NCBI RefSeq assembly: GCF_963678635.1
Contig: NC_087068.1
Span: forward strand, 42,617,649 to 42,681,648
Origin: Symsagittifera roscoffensis
Lineage: Eukaryota > Xenacoelomorpha > Acoela > Convolutidae
DNA: 64,000 bases
Direction: 5' to 3'
In this document: piece after piece, positions 52,810 to 64,000 of the stretch
Numbering within the stretch: position 1 is the first letter of the stretch
Layout: each line of letters starts with the position of its first letter
Program-made: the position numbers and the translations under genes
Notes under the pieces: model-generated
Told to the model about the DNA's origin: nothing
What the model saw: only the letters and a program-made list of their open reading frames with translations
Databases searched by the model: none

Positions 52810-55800
52810 TCTTGGCTTTTTCCTGGTTTTTATTTTCAATTTTTGCTGAAACTTGTCTAAATTTAGCCTAAAGGTAATTCAAAGTGAATTTTGATTTAAT
52901 AAATCTTAATAAAACATGTTCGTGTGAACAATCGAACAGATTTGAACAAAAACAAACAAAAGAGCCGATATTTTTATTATCCCACCGTTGGAAAAGAAGA
53001 GCTATTTAAGTAATTTTTGCAACATTGTTATGTAACAGATTTGAGATATAGGTAACTTAAGTCTCACTTTTTGTGAAACTTAGGGAATTAAAAAATTAAC
53101 CAAAATAGATTTTGGAATAACTTTTGAGCAATTGTTTTCTGTTTTATCTAAGCGCAAAATGTAAATATCTCTAATTTTAATAGAGGTGCTAACTGATTTA
53201 AATAAAGCCGTCAGATCAAAATACCGCATTTTGTACCAAAACTGTCATTTCGCATCTTGTTTTATATATGCAGTTTTCAACCTTTTTCAATCCTCGTTTA
53301 CTGACAAAAAAATTCTTGCAGAAATTGGAACAAAACAAAATTAGAATCAAAAATTTTTGATTCGATTAGAATCAGAAGTCAGAATTTTTTTCTGATTTTT
53401 TTTGTAAGATTTTTCTATTTTTTCAAATAGAATCAGAAATCAGAATTTTTCGTTACATTTTTTTGTTTTTTGAATTCCAATAAAAAAATTCTTGTGTGGT
53501 AGCAAAGTGCACAACCAATTACTAAAAAGTTGCCTGAGATATTGGCAATTTGAAAAAAAATTAGCATATTTTCATCAGGTTTTTTTTTCAGCAAAACTTT
53601 GTTTATAATGGTTTATTCACTAGCGATGGTTTTTTCTGATATTTTGTTTCAAAAAAAGATTGAACTGAAACGAGTCTTCAATATTTTTTTGGCTTAATTG
53701 TTCAAACAAAAGTCAAAATTCCTTTTTGGTTGATTTGTCTCGATCTATTTTAGCTACGATAAGTAGCAAGAAAAACATTTTGTTTGGAAAAACAGCTGGG
53801 GTTTAAAACATAATTACTTGCTAAAATATCTTTTTATAGACGTTTTTTTGTTGATTTCTTCAAATTCAAACGTTAATTAAACCTATGAATACTCCAAAAC
53901 AATACTATCTATGAGGAAATTGAAAGACGATGCGTGAGTTCACAACATTTGCGTCGGGTTTAGTTGATGGTTTTTTCATAGAAGCTCAAGCAGAAATTGT
54001 CTGGTTCAAACAGATTATGATGTTTATTTGCTGAGAGAGTTTTTTGTTTCCCAAAAAACATAATCAGATGCTAAGCGATGCAAAATTATCATTTGTCGAC
54101 TTGAGATGTTTTTTAATGTTTTTTTTTATAATAGTTTGGCGGGTTGAATGATTTTCAGTAATAATTTTTTGCTGATAGGGCTTTCTCCTTTCAAAACTCT
54201 CAGAAATTCAAATTTCTAAAAACGCACAGTAATATTTTGTTCACAAGAGAGGCTTTTTGCTGATTTTTTAATATTAATAAACGAAAAAAAGCCCTATAAT
54301 AATAACTTCTTTTTGTTAAAAATTAAAATGTCCTTGAAAAAATGTTTGGCAGTTTGGAAAATTTTGGCTTGCTTTATTTGCTAACAGTGCATTTCTTCTC
54401 CAATCACTTAAGTTTTATTTTGCCAAGCGATGCAACACTATCATTTATCTACGGCAAAAGTTTCGTAGATTTTTGATTTGATTGAATCATAAAATATAAT
54501 GGTCCTTCAAAAACGTTTTTTTTAAATAGGAAAAACTGCACGAGAATTTTTGTTTTTAATGATAAATTTTACTTGGATTAGTATCTTAAAAATATGCAGC
54601 AGAATTTCGCATTCTAGGGGATACTATACGATTACCGTGTTTTTTCTTCAGTGAACTTTTGCAGATTTTTTGCTTTGATCTATAAAAAGTCAAATGTAAA
54701 AGGGGTTCAAAAATTACTTTAAAGAAATATTTGCAAAGTTGTTCCGCGATTTCAGATTTTTAAATGTCAATTGAAGTTGATTTGAAAAAAGCTATCAACT
54801 TTTAACAAGATTTTCTTTCACTGTTTTTTTAATTCAGCAGAAAAATGATAAGATATCAGACTTTCAAAATTTCAAAATGGTTTATTACTTGCAAATTGCA
54901 AATTTTTGAAAGACTTGCAAATTTATTACTTGCAAATTTTTTACGCGCTTTTATTTATTTGGTTCACGATTATGTTGAAAAAATCCAAGGAGTATGGCAG
55001 TTTGGAAAGAAAATTAGACAGCAGTTTTTTTGGATAGGGTTTTTTCTCGCGAAAAAACATAATAAGTTTGCAAAACAACGCAAACCTCATTTAATCACGA
55101 GAGATTTTTTGCATATCAAATTGTTGCAAAATACGCTCAAGAACACACTTCGTTTTCTTACAAAAAGAGTACGCGAGCTCACTTTTTCAAAGGTCGGTTC
55201 TGATTGAACTAATATTGTGAAAAATTACAAGAGAATTTGGCAGGCTGAAAATAAATTATTCGCTGATAGTGCTTTTTATCTAAATTAAAAAACATGCTCA
55301 TTTTGCAAAACGATGCAAAATTATCTTTAACCACTCGGGAATTTTTTTGCTGATTTCTTTGTTTTATAGAATGAACGAAATATAAGACCTTCAAAAATAC
55401 TTGCTTAAGAGCAAAGACGGTACCCAAGTTGTTATTTTAATGGGTCGATTTTAATTGAACTCATCTCAAAAAAAGTTGCAAGAAGAAATGAGCTAGATTT
55501 TTTTGCTGATTGAGCTTTTCCTGCCAAAAACAGATTCACTTTGGAAAACGATTCAAAACTATCGTTAATCCACAATAGATGTTTTAGCGGAATTTTTTTG
55601 TTCTGGAAAACAAATGAAATATAAAAGGCCTCAAAAATTTCTTTTGTTCACTTGCAGAGACGTTATGAGAGTTCAAAGTTTTATGGATTGATTTGCTTAA
55701 ACACGTGACTAGATTTTTTGATTTATTTTAATTACAATTTACACGAATTCCTTCAACAAAATCCGTGAAAGTTTAGCTTTAGGGTCACAATTATTTTACT

Positions 55801-56155
55801 TGCTTGCACCAATTCTGCAAAATTCTAATTCATAATCAGGAAAAGGATGTAGCAGCTTCAAGCACCTTTGAATTCTACTACAATAGGATCTCAGTAATAA
55901 TAATTAGCGTGACATTTAAACTACACAAACAATTCGGGCTCTTTTTTCGCTTTTATTTTGAAAAAGACAAATTTTATGAACCACTAAAGGGTGGTAATAA
56001 GGCTTCCTTTGCATATACTGCAAACGCGTTGTTGAGTATAATGAAAAGGTTGTAAATGACAAACAAATTGAAGGCGGGATTATTCTCTAATTGAAGAATT
56101 TTGTTAGAAATTTTCTTTTGTATTTAAATGTAAAACAATGATGTCTTTTTTTCAG
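52810..56155 (+). other. RasGRP intron
   Basis: 3.3 kb, very T- and A-rich, ending TTTTTTTCAG. Between 53930 and 55790 a loosely repeated order (TTTTTTGCTGATT.., GATGCAAAATTATC, CCTTCAAAAA) recurs about every 250-350 bp, apparently an old tandem repeat. No coding signal. Confidence 0.55.
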
Positions 56156-56230
56156 CCCGCGCTTCTGTGTCTGAAGTACACTGAAAATGAGATATACGAA
56201 CTGTCGCTGGCACGAGAGCCGAGAACATCT
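56156..56230 (+). CDS. RASGRP: RasGRP exon: end of the RasGEF domain
   Basis: 25 codons, phase 0 to phase 0, acceptor TTTTTTTCAG, donor GTAAGT. Reads PALLCLKYTENEIYELSLAR then EPRTS. It aligns with [20 protein letters not shown] of vertebrate RasGRP1, the final helix of the GEF domain. Confidence 0.92.
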
Positions 56231-57670
56231 GTAAGTAAATACCCTCGTCCGACGAACCACTCAAAGGTCAACCAAAAAATATATAAGTTAGCAAGGGATT
56301 TGGTTTTGTTGGGTGGAGAGAATACGGAAAACAGGACCAAGTGAACAATCTACCCAGTAAATCATTTTTGGGGGGAGATTGTTCACTTGGTTAAAAATAA
56401 TATTTTTCACCCACTCACATTTGAGTATAGTGCATGCAGGCCTTACGGCTTAATTTTGCCATGTTGGGGAGATTGTGCACTTGGTCTATTAAGGGAAAGA
56501 TTGTTCACGTGGGCCGGAAAGCATACCGTAAGCAAAATGAAAAATTATTTGAAAACTGTTGAACAAAAAAGTTTTTGAAGAAATAGGCCAAAAAGGGCGT
56601 TTTGAGATACTCTTTGGAAAGTTTTGATCAAAAAATTGCGTTGTATTGGCGCGCGCTACCACCTCAAAGCTAGCCTATATTGGCGCCAAAAACTTTAGAA
56701 AATTTATCGTCTAATATCTTAAAGACTTGCCAAAGGGAGACCTTTTGGTTAGTCAGGGCTTCAAAAGTTTCTGCTACGACGGTTTTAGGAAACGTTTTGG
56801 AAAGTTGATCTTTTGTCTGACCTGAAGTATTTTTGTTCTGGCCACAAAAACATTGATGTTCTAATATTGCTAACCCAGTTTATCTCCAAAAAAGTCAGTT
56901 TACTTCAAAATTTTTTTACTGGTTTTACTGGTGTATCGCGTTGACGCTTCATTGGTCATTATTTGAGCTGAGCTGGAAAAAAAACATGAAAAGTTGTCCC
57001 ATTTTCGATCAGGCAACTGCTTGAATATTTTGATTTTCAGGTTATAATGATCGGCTATGATTTTTGCGTTTAAAATCGCGGCGCAAATCTAAATAACAGG
57101 TCATAACTACAATCGCAAAACTAAAATTGGCAGCAGACAGACAGGTTTTTTCAAAAGGGCAGAGCTTAATTAGTGTCTCCGACGGGCTCAAATAATTTAA
57201 TGCATCTATAAATAACTATGGTTCTAGCCCCAAAGACGGATGAGTTAAGTGCTATACTTCCTGAAATTAGATTTTTTGGTTTGTATTCCACTAATGAAGA
57301 TAAGCTTCAAATAATGCATCGGAAATTGATAAGATGACAGTTGATTAAATTTGAATTCATATCCGATCGTTGTTTCCAATCGAACATTTCAGCGATGACA
57401 TTTAAAAACAAACAGCTTCTATGTATATTTTTAGAAATAAAACGCATATTTCACAGTTAGAAAAGAAGCGAACCGTTTTTTTTTGTAAAAGCCAAAATAA
57501 ATCGATACAGTTTGAAAAGCTAGTCGTTCAGAATTTTAAAAGCAAAAATCTCATTCACTTCACTAAAAATCAATTTAAATAGCCTGCTCAAAGTTTGACC
57601 TAATTAGCAAAAACATCTTCTTGCGATGCAATTTTTATATTTTCAAATATCATGCGTAGTTTCTTTGCAG
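56231..57670 (+). other. RasGRP intron with MITE fragment
   Basis: 1.44 kb. 56340-56515 has four GATTGTTCACTTGG-like copies in either orientation. 56580-56770 is a GGCGGATCTAGG-family fragment (TATTGGCGCGCGCTACCACC, GGGAGACCTTTTGGTTAGTC). Nothing coding. Confidence 0.55.
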
Positions 57671-57772
57671 AACACCACCCACCGTCCGGAAGTGTTCGCA
57701 GATTGGGCTGCAGGGGTCACTGCTAGTCTGGACTCACAGACTCTGGACCGACACCTAACATGCATGGTCGAG
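57671..57772 (+). CDS. RASGRP: RasGRP exon: linker between GEF domain and EF-hands
   Basis: 34 codons, phase 0 to phase 0, acceptor TTCTTTGCAG, donor GTAAGATA. Reads NTTHRPEVFADWAAGVTASL then DSQTLDRHLTCMVE. It aligns with the VVVDWASGV..ISKHVQRMV linker of vertebrate RasGRP1, the segment that in the inactive protein packs against the GEF domain. The last 16 bases (ACATGCATGGTCGAG and donor) begin the 38-bp minisatellite. Confidence 0.92.
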
Positions 57773-58328
57773 GTAAGATAATGTATATTATGGCCACATG
57801 TATGGTCTTGGTACGATATTGCATATTATGGTCACATGTATGGTCGAGGTAAGATATTGTATATTATGGTCACATGTATGGTCGAGGTAAGATATTGTAT
57901 ATTATGGTCACATGTATGGTCGAGGTAAGATATTGTATATTATGGTCACATAAACGGTCGAGGTAAGATATTGTATATTATGGTCACATGTATGGTCGAG
58001 GTAAAATATTGTATATTATGGTCACATGTATGGTCTTGGTACGATATTGTATATTATGGTCACATGTATGGTCGAGGTAAGATATTGTATATTATGGTCA
58101 CATGTATGGTCGAGGTAAGATATGTATATTATGGTCACATGTACGGTCGAGGTAAGATATTGTATATTATGGTCACATGTATGGTCGAGGTAAGATATTG
58201 TATATTATGGTCACATGTACGGTCGAGGTAAGATATTGTATATTATGGTCACATGTACAGTCGAGGTAAGATATTGTATATTATGTTCACATGTATGGTC
58301 GAGGTAAGATATTGTATATTATGTTCAC
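57757..58328 (+). repeat. 38-bp minisatellite of about 15 units built from the RasGRP exon/donor junction
   Basis: Unit: ATGTATGGTCGAGGTAAGAT followed by ATTGTATATTATGGTCAC. Copies start at 57761 (the real exon end and donor) and then about every 38 bases to 58291. Most keep CGAG/GTAAGAT; two read CTTG/GTACGAT, one has GTAAAAT and one is two bases short. The repeat thus places about 12 intact GTAAGAT donor-like sites after the real one. Frames through it (for example 57971-58231) are repeat artefacts unless spliced transcripts show otherwise. Confidence 0.93.
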
Positions 58329-58332
58329 ACGC

Positions 58333-58734
58333 AGTAGCGGATTTATGGGGGAGGGGGTGGACACTCCCCCTCCCTCAGGGATTCGACCCCTTTCCGACCC
58401 AAAGGGTCCCCCCTTTGTACTATTTTGAGATATTCATTTTTGGCTGACTAACCTTAAAATTTTTCTAAAGTCGCCTTTGGCGCCAATCTATACTAATTTT
58501 GAGGGGGAGCGCGCGCCACAAAAACGCAATTTTTTGGTCGAAATTTTGCCTGCGGCGCAGAAATTTTGGCTAAAATACGATCTTTATAGTGGTTTGGGAG
58601 ATCAATTTGGTCGACCTAAAAAAAGGCCGACAAACTTTTCGAATTTTTTTTTTTTTAAATTCCCAAATTTTGATTTGACCTTTTTTTAGGTCGACCAACT
58701 TGATTATCCGAGCGCTCCCAGAACACTATGAAGC
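58333..58734 (-). mobile_element. GGCGGATCTAGG-family MITE, inverted copy
   Basis: Begins CAGTAGCGGATTTATGGGGG (the 3' end of the family read backwards), then GGGATTCGACCCCTTTCC, GACCCAAAGGGTCCCCCC and GAGCGCGCGCCACAAAAACG. The other terminus is lost where the next copy starts at 58735. Confidence 0.65.
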
Positions 58735-59076
58735 AGGGGCGGATCTAGGATTTTCTCGAGGGGGGGGGCAGAAAAAATTTATTTCGAACTTTTTATTTAG
58801 GTCGAGCAAATTGATTTTCCGAGCTCTCACAAAGCACTAAAAGTCCCTGTTTTGGCCAAAATTTCTGCCAAAAAGGCGTTTTAGGCACTTTTTGGAAACT
58901 TTTCACCAAAGAATTGCGTTTTTTCGGCGCGCGCTCCCCCCTAAATTTAGTACATAATTTAGTGTCCGTCAGCCAAAAATCGATGTCTCAAAATAGTTCA
59001 AAGGTAGGACCATTTGGGTCGGCAGGGGGTCGAATCTCTGATGGGAAGCGTCCGCCCTCCCTACATCCACCCTGAC
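58735..59076 (+). mobile_element. GGCGGATCTAGG-family MITE, complete copy
   Basis: Starts CAGGGGCGGATCTAGGATTT and ends CTACATCCACCCTG, with TTTTTCGGCGCGCGCTCCCC and GGACCATTTGGGTCGGCAGG inside. It directly abuts the inverted copy on its left. Confidence 0.68.
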
Positions 59077-61628
59077 CAAAGGGGTCCTCTGGTTGGCGAG
59101 GGGGTCGAGTTTTGAAAGAATTTTAAATTATAATTAAAAGATTTTATCAAAGTTACGTTTTTTATTAAATTTAAAATGTGAGAAACTCAAAGAGAGTTCA
59201 CAGGAAACGATTACTTTGAAACATACGAAAAACCGACGCACTCAGAAGATCATATTTTGCTATCCCAGAGACCTAATTGATTAAGCATTCAAAATTTTAT
59301 TTTTGTCAATAGTTGAGCGCTTTCAAACGCAAACAATTTTTTCCCGCTAGAATATAATTTGGAGAAATTTTTCAGTTTTCGGGCAATTAACTCAGGTGTT
59401 ATTTACGACCAGTTCAACAGAAAGTTACCAATAAAACATTAAGTGTTTCTGTCTTTTGATTGTTCCACGTGTAAATATAATTTTCGAAAGTTTCATTGAA
59501 TATGTTTTATGAATTAAAGCAAATGTAATTTAAAAAAGTGGTATTTTGTTATTGTTTTTGAAGTCCTTCTAGCAATACTTTTGAATAAACGAGGGCAAAA
59601 ATTCTGTTCAAGTTATTTTTGAAAAGCAGAAAATGCGATCAAATGTTTTCTTCTTTCACAAGTGTATTCGTTTTCGAATGAATTTATGGCGTTTTTTTTT
59701 CACAAATTGTTAGTCTTTAAAAATTTTATAATCGATTTCAAGTTAAAATTCTGCAATATATCGATCAAGATTTATTGCTTCGATTTTCAAAATAAATGAC
59801 TGAAATTTACCATCTAATGATTTTTTTTTCACTTTCCTCTTTTCAAATAGCTGTCGTTATGTTAAGATCATCTGAAAAGTGTTTAAAACCCTAGACTATT
59901 TTTCGCAAAGTAGTGGGGATTAGAACAATTGACAAAAATTAGTGCGCGCAGCATCCCAGTTTGTTAATTCCAGTCTGCGGCGAATTGAATCATTCAAAGT
60001 TGAATTGAGGCAACTTCATTGCTGCAAATAACTTATTACTAAAAACGAAACATGTGTTTTTAACTGTCATTGGGTTGATGTGGGGGAAAATTTAACGAGA
60101 AAAACCTCTTTCAAAATTTCAGAGATCTTTTTTTGAAATTACATTGTTTTGTCCTGATTCTAGAATTTTTTCTGAAAATTTCCGCTTTTTTATTAAAGTT
60201 TAGAAAAAATACAATAAAAAATTCAAGAAATGTTTTTAATAGCTAATGGTTGATTCGAAAAAAACTTTGTTTCATTACCATTCACACGTATGCCTTATTT
60301 CCGACCACATGCAAAGAAATCGAAGATTTTTTGCATTATACATACAAAAATTAGCGAAAGGTCCAAGTAGTAAAAAAAAATTGAAATTCAGTTTGAGACG
60401 CTATGATATATTTTGAGATTGTTAAAATTACTGTCATAAAAAAGAGTTTGAAGGTTATTGTTTTTTGATTTAATGTTTTAGCGCCTAAATAAGTGCCCAA
60501 AATACTAGTAATCATTTTCAGCGGAAGAAATTGAAGTGCCAAATTTTCCTTGATTTGCTAATTAATTCGTTCCGAAAACGCTAATGAAAAAAGGCTATTA
60601 GAGGACTCTCATCTAGTGCTAGGTGATTTTTTCGCTCGTTTTCTTTCAGGAAAATGTCTTAATGTTTGTTCACGCTTAACTGTGATTCTTCGCTGTTTGA
60701 TTTTTCATATTTTGTAGGTTCAGCTCATTTTCTGTATCAAAAAGAAATTTAACTCCAGTGTCGAAAAGCAAAAATGAAAAGTCACAGAAAAAAAGGGAAT
60801 CTACTTCTATTTGTGAAAGTGATTTTTAATTTTCAGATATCCTAGCGGAGAAAAATTTTATCGATCCAGTTGTCTCCAGTTCAATTAGTTTAATCAAAAA
60901 ATTTTCAGCCAAAAATGGTTTAATCAAAACAATTTCAATCATCATTTAACGCAGTAAAACCTTTCATATAGATTTCAGGATTTTTTGTGTTTTTTTTTGT
61001 CTTAAAACTTGTTCACACTCAAATTTGATTGTTCGAAGTTTAAATTTTGGTTCCTCTAAATTAAGTTCAATTTCTTTGTTTTACTAAAGGCATTCTCTAC
61101 TCTGAAACAGAAAAGTTGTAAAAGTCACGTAAAACGTGATTGACTTCTAGTTTCAAAAACGAAGTTCAATATTCATATTTACCAAATAATTAAATGTTTT
61201 ATGATCCAAATTGATCAAATTGAGTTAAATTAATTAGCAAACTGAGTTAACCTAAATGAAACTGTCAACCATATACTCATATCATGCCATATAATTTTTA
61301 ATTTGAAATTCAAATATTGATTTTGTTCAAGAACCCAGTCAAGTTCTTACTGTTTTCTTGCGTGCAAGTTAGTTCACAACGTTTGGTGTGAAAAAAACTG
61401 ACTGCGCTTCTTGCACATCAACCAGCCTTGGAGTGATTGTCGTAAAATTAGTGGATAAAATTCAAATGGCAAAATCCTAAAGCTTCGGAATTGTTTTTAG
61501 TAATTTATTCCATTGCTGGATTTTTCTTTGACTGGCCCAGAAAACAACCGAAAACAAAAAATTAAAATAACTTATCTTTTTTGCTGATTGATTTAGTTTT
61601 ATACAAAAAAGAGTTTTGCCCAGGTATG

Positions 61629-61671
61629 TTTTTGATATATTCTTCGCAAAAAGTAGTGAAGAATATATCAA
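61629..61671. repeat. Perfect hairpin
   Basis: TTTTGATATATTCTTC and GAAGAATATATCAAAA separated by a 12-base loop, inside a RasGRP intron. Confidence 0.75.
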
Positions 61672-61841
61672 AACTGTACCACAACGACACTCTTTTCTAC
61701 AAATTTCAACTCAATTAGCAAAATATTATCTATAAATTGATATATTTTAAAAAATATTCTTGGTGAAAAATCAATTTTTTTCTGCTTGCCGGAGTATGAT
61801 AACTTGATTTAAGGTAATGTTGGCTATAACTGTATGTTTAG

Positions 61842-61957
61842 GCGGTTTTCAAGAACTACGACTCGGACGGTGATGGATTCATCTCTCTGGAAGAATTCAA
61901 CGAGATATCCTCCAATTACCCCTTCATAGACGGATTCTGCATCCTAGACACCAACAA
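61842..61957 (+). CDS. RASGRP: RasGRP exon: EF-hand 1
   Basis: 116 bp, acceptor TTTAG, donor GTTAGC, ends in phase 2. Reads AVFKNYDSDGDGFISLEEFN, EISSNYPFIDGFCILDTN. The loop DSDGDGFISLEE has acidic or oxygen ligands at positions 1, 3, 5, 9 and 12, so it should bind Ca2+. It matches SVFKNYDHDQDGYISQEEFE of vertebrate RasGRP1. The exon ends inside the second EF-hand loop. Confidence 0.95.
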
Positions 61958-62513
61958 GTTAGCACATACTTCAGACTTAATAGTTCACTCACAGATCCTA
62001 ATTGAACATGAAATGTAGCATCAATTTACCATCTATGCGTTAACATTACATAGCAATTTCATAGCTGTATTTCAGAATTGAATTCAAATTTCAGATTTGA
62101 ACTCAAGTTTCAGAATTTAAAAAATGACTTGGCACAAAATTATAGGATGTATGTGATTAGCTAGATTTGAAATGCTCGCATTTGCATTAAAAGCTCTGAT
62201 AGTTAGAAAAGCAGTTTCGAGTTATTGTGAAGTTCGAAGCTTCTTATGGCACGTCGAGTTCAGCGCCTGAACCAATATAAGACGGATCCCCTTATTCAGG
62301 AATTACACTTAATTTTTATTACACTGATTCAAGAATTACAAATCATACTAATTACTTATATAAAAACCATGATTTAATTTGAGAGGTTTCCCTCAGAAAC
62401 ACTTAGTGCAACTTAGTTTATTTAATTAAACAGAGCAAACTTCATTTTCAAAAGTTTCACTTAAAAAAAAGAAATTTCGGCAAAAGCTAAACTGTTTTGT
62501 TCGTTTGTGGCAG
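61958..62513 (+). other. RasGRP intron
   Basis: 556 bp, GTTAGC to TTTGTGGCAG. It splits the second EF-hand loop at AA|T (Asn). AT-rich; nothing else seen. Confidence 0.7.
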
Positions 62514-62652
62514 TGATGGTAAAATTAGCAAGGACGAGATGAAGACGTACTTCAAGACAGCGAACAGTGTGATGTTGAGAAGTGAGTTCAAACACGACTT
62601 CGGGGAACACACCTACTTCAAGCCCACCTTCTGCCAACACTGCACAGGGCTG
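62514..62652 (+). CDS. RASGRP: RasGRP exon: EF-hand 2 and start of the C1 domain
   Basis: 139 bp, ends phase 0 at GTGAGT. With the previous exon the loop reads DTNNDGKISKDE, a canonical EF-hand. Vertebrate RasGRP1 has a weaker one here, so both EF-hands may bind Ca2+ in this animal. It then reads MKTYFKTANSVMLRSEFK and HDFGEHTYFKPTFCQHCTGL. The H-x12-C-x2-C spacing is the first zinc half-site of a C1 domain, the diacylglycerol/phorbol-ester binder. The rest of C1 lies beyond the window. Confidence 0.95.
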
Positions 62653-64000
62653 GTGAGTCATCGACCACCGTATTAGAGAATAACAATACGGCCCTGCGAG
62701 TAGTACAATATCCGAACATTTTTTTATTAGCAAGAAAACTTTGCATAGTATTCTTCATAGAGCGAAATATTCTTTGTTATATATTATAACATTTTTCTTT
62801 ATGTAATTCAATGTCTCAGAGCAGAAATTAGGTATTAATGTTTTCTAGTATTACATTAGAAAACATTAAACTTAGATTTATTGATGTAAAAAAAATTTGT
62901 ATCACATAAGAGTTCCCTATAAAATAAAAAAGATTTATTTTACAAACAAAAATCCTCGATTAATGAAAACTTCTGGAAAATATTTATAAGCACATCCTTA
63001 TCCAAAATGCAGCGTTCTGGAAAATTACGATTGAACATTACTTGCTGCTATGAAGACAATTTGATATGTTGATTACTACGCAAAACCAGGTACCACAAAT
63101 AATTTTCAGAACGGGTTAAGTGATATATCATAATAAAGATTTTTTAGTCATAATTTGAAGGACTTTAGAAATTTTCACAAATCTTCAAAAAAAAATTGCC
63201 ATATTGTCGAGAAAACAAGTTTTTTTTCTAGTTTTAGTCTAATTTCGAGCAAGTAAAGCGATCGAGTCTTGTTCGTTATATAAAAAATTGGAGATTAAGG
63301 CTGATAAAACTTGATTTTAGTATAGGTAAAACTAGGTTTGGAAGCTTCATTTAGCGCTTCTTGCTTGTTTGAAAAAACAATTTTTCAAACGAGCAAGAAA
63401 GTTTTGTGCAAAAAATTAGAACGAATTTAAAAATTTTTCCAGTAGTTTTTATTTTTTGTTTGTTATTCGTTTTTTGAAGGCAATTGTTGCCAATTAGGCC
63501 CGATTCTACAATTTTATACGCGTTTGAATAGTTCTCTCGTCGCAGCAAGCACAAAAAATAACAGTTAGTTGAAGGTGAAAAGAAAAAATTCGTTCTTTTT
63601 GTAGTTTTTTTATGAATGTGGTCGGAACATTATGTGCTACTTGCACAGCAACCGGTTATTCTTGTTATACTGTGTCAATTGTTTTTTAACTGATTCATTA
63701 AATGTTTCAATCGAAATTTTGCTTGATAATTAATTTCTTAATATTTTACAAACTGTTTTCATCAATTCATAATTATGGACCTTTTTAACTAAAAATAGCT
63801 TGTTTGTATTTGTTTTTACTTAATATTAATTAATAATGATAATAATTATTAGATCTGCTTGTTGTGCAAGTAGCCCAGAAAATTGTGACCACAATGATGC
63901 AGGAAAAAAATCAAAAGTAAGGCAAACAATACAGAAAAAAAAATAGAGAAAAATTTTTTCCAATGCTTTTTTACTGCATTTTTGTTTCATTTTCTGTGTG
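62653..64000 (+). other. RasGRP intron, running off the window
   Basis: Contains a long copy of repeat R (about 63085-63680, ending GTGGTCGGAACATTATGTGC and CTTGCACAGCAACCGG). A reversed copy of its last part lies at about 63855-63900 (CTTGTTGTGCAAGTAGCCCA). No exon recognised. Confidence 0.55.
63085..63680 (+). repeat. Dispersed repeat R, longest copy
   Basis: Order: AAACCAGGTACCACAAATAA, GAGCAAGTAAAGCGATCGAG, GTTCTCTCGTCGCAG, GAATGTGGTCGGAACATTAT, CTTGCACAGCAACCGGTTA. The same order appears across 9670-11530 (with insertions) and 49020-49430, and the 3' half at 15067-15182. Noncoding. Confidence 0.55.

Larger units (their letters stand above)
57773..61841 (+). other. RasGRP intron with minisatellite and two MITEs
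   Basis: 4.07 kb. After the minisatellite come two GGCGGATCTAGG-family MITEs (58333-59076), then 2.7 kb of unique AT-rich sequence. That stretch includes an old dispersed repeat at 61010-61180 and a hairpin at 61629-61671. The acceptor is TATGTTTAG. No gene. Confidence 0.6.

Noticed and set aside
57971-58447. Plus-strand open frames reading repeated YIMVTCMVEVRY
   Set aside because: They translate the 38-bp minisatellite within a RasGRP intron; the period is not a multiple of three and the frame has no start context.

Overview
The window is nuclear DNA from an AT-rich, intron-rich animal. The evidence is spliced genes with canonical GT/AG introns and coherent phases, a metazoan-type RasGRP (RasGEF, two EF-hands, C1), an EDC4 C-terminus, a mitochondrial class-2 DHODH, long introns full of decayed repeats, and many MITE-like elements. 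I cannot fix the phylum. Marine invertebrate is a guess from the repeat types, not a result.

Layout. 1-3.0 kb: the last two exons of EDC4 (+). 6.2-7.4 kb: a complete single-exon DHODH (+). 8.5-9.1 kb: a frameshifted unknown coding relic (-). 9.7-12.4 kb: a nested cluster in which a dispersed repeat is split by a 1.3-kb long-inverted-repeat Tc1/mariner-like element, followed by four short hAT-like MITEs. Two of these MITEs have recombined and inverted the DNA between them. 12.9-13.9 kb: an old tandem repeat. 15.7-19.4 kb: the 3' exons of an unrecognised single-pass membrane protein (-). 21.7-24.0 kb: a Gypsy-type integrase relic and broken, partly duplicated coding pieces (-). 24.4-25.75 kb: ATCGATTTAAA simple sequence, then a 108-bp satellite with a three-unit higher-order pattern. 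25.85-30.99 kb: fifteen near-identical 342-bp units, each holding a 100-bp block bounded by splice-like signals. 32-42.4 kb: a minus-strand transposon-like gene cluster made of an SGNH hydrolase, a Tnp2/CACTA-like transposase whose first exon also carries a degenerate SET domain, a five-exon coiled-coil/BEN-like accessory protein, and beyond them an array of near-palindromic boxes about 310 bp apart that runs into a 200-N gap. 45.1-62.65 kb: eight internal exons of RasGRP (+) spread over 17.5 kb; the gene leaves the window on the right and its first exons were not found.

How the parts relate. EDC4 (mRNA decapping scaffold), DHODH (pyrimidine synthesis) and RasGRP (Ras activation by Ca2+/diacylglycerol) are ordinary host genes with no functional link. 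The 32-42 kb genes share strand and compact introns and look like one mobile element or its remains. Three things deserve most attention: the 342-bp array, the SET-Tnp2 gene with its box array, and two RasGRP introns whose first bases are tandem duplications of the exon/intron junction, so that each shows many copies of its own 5' splice site.
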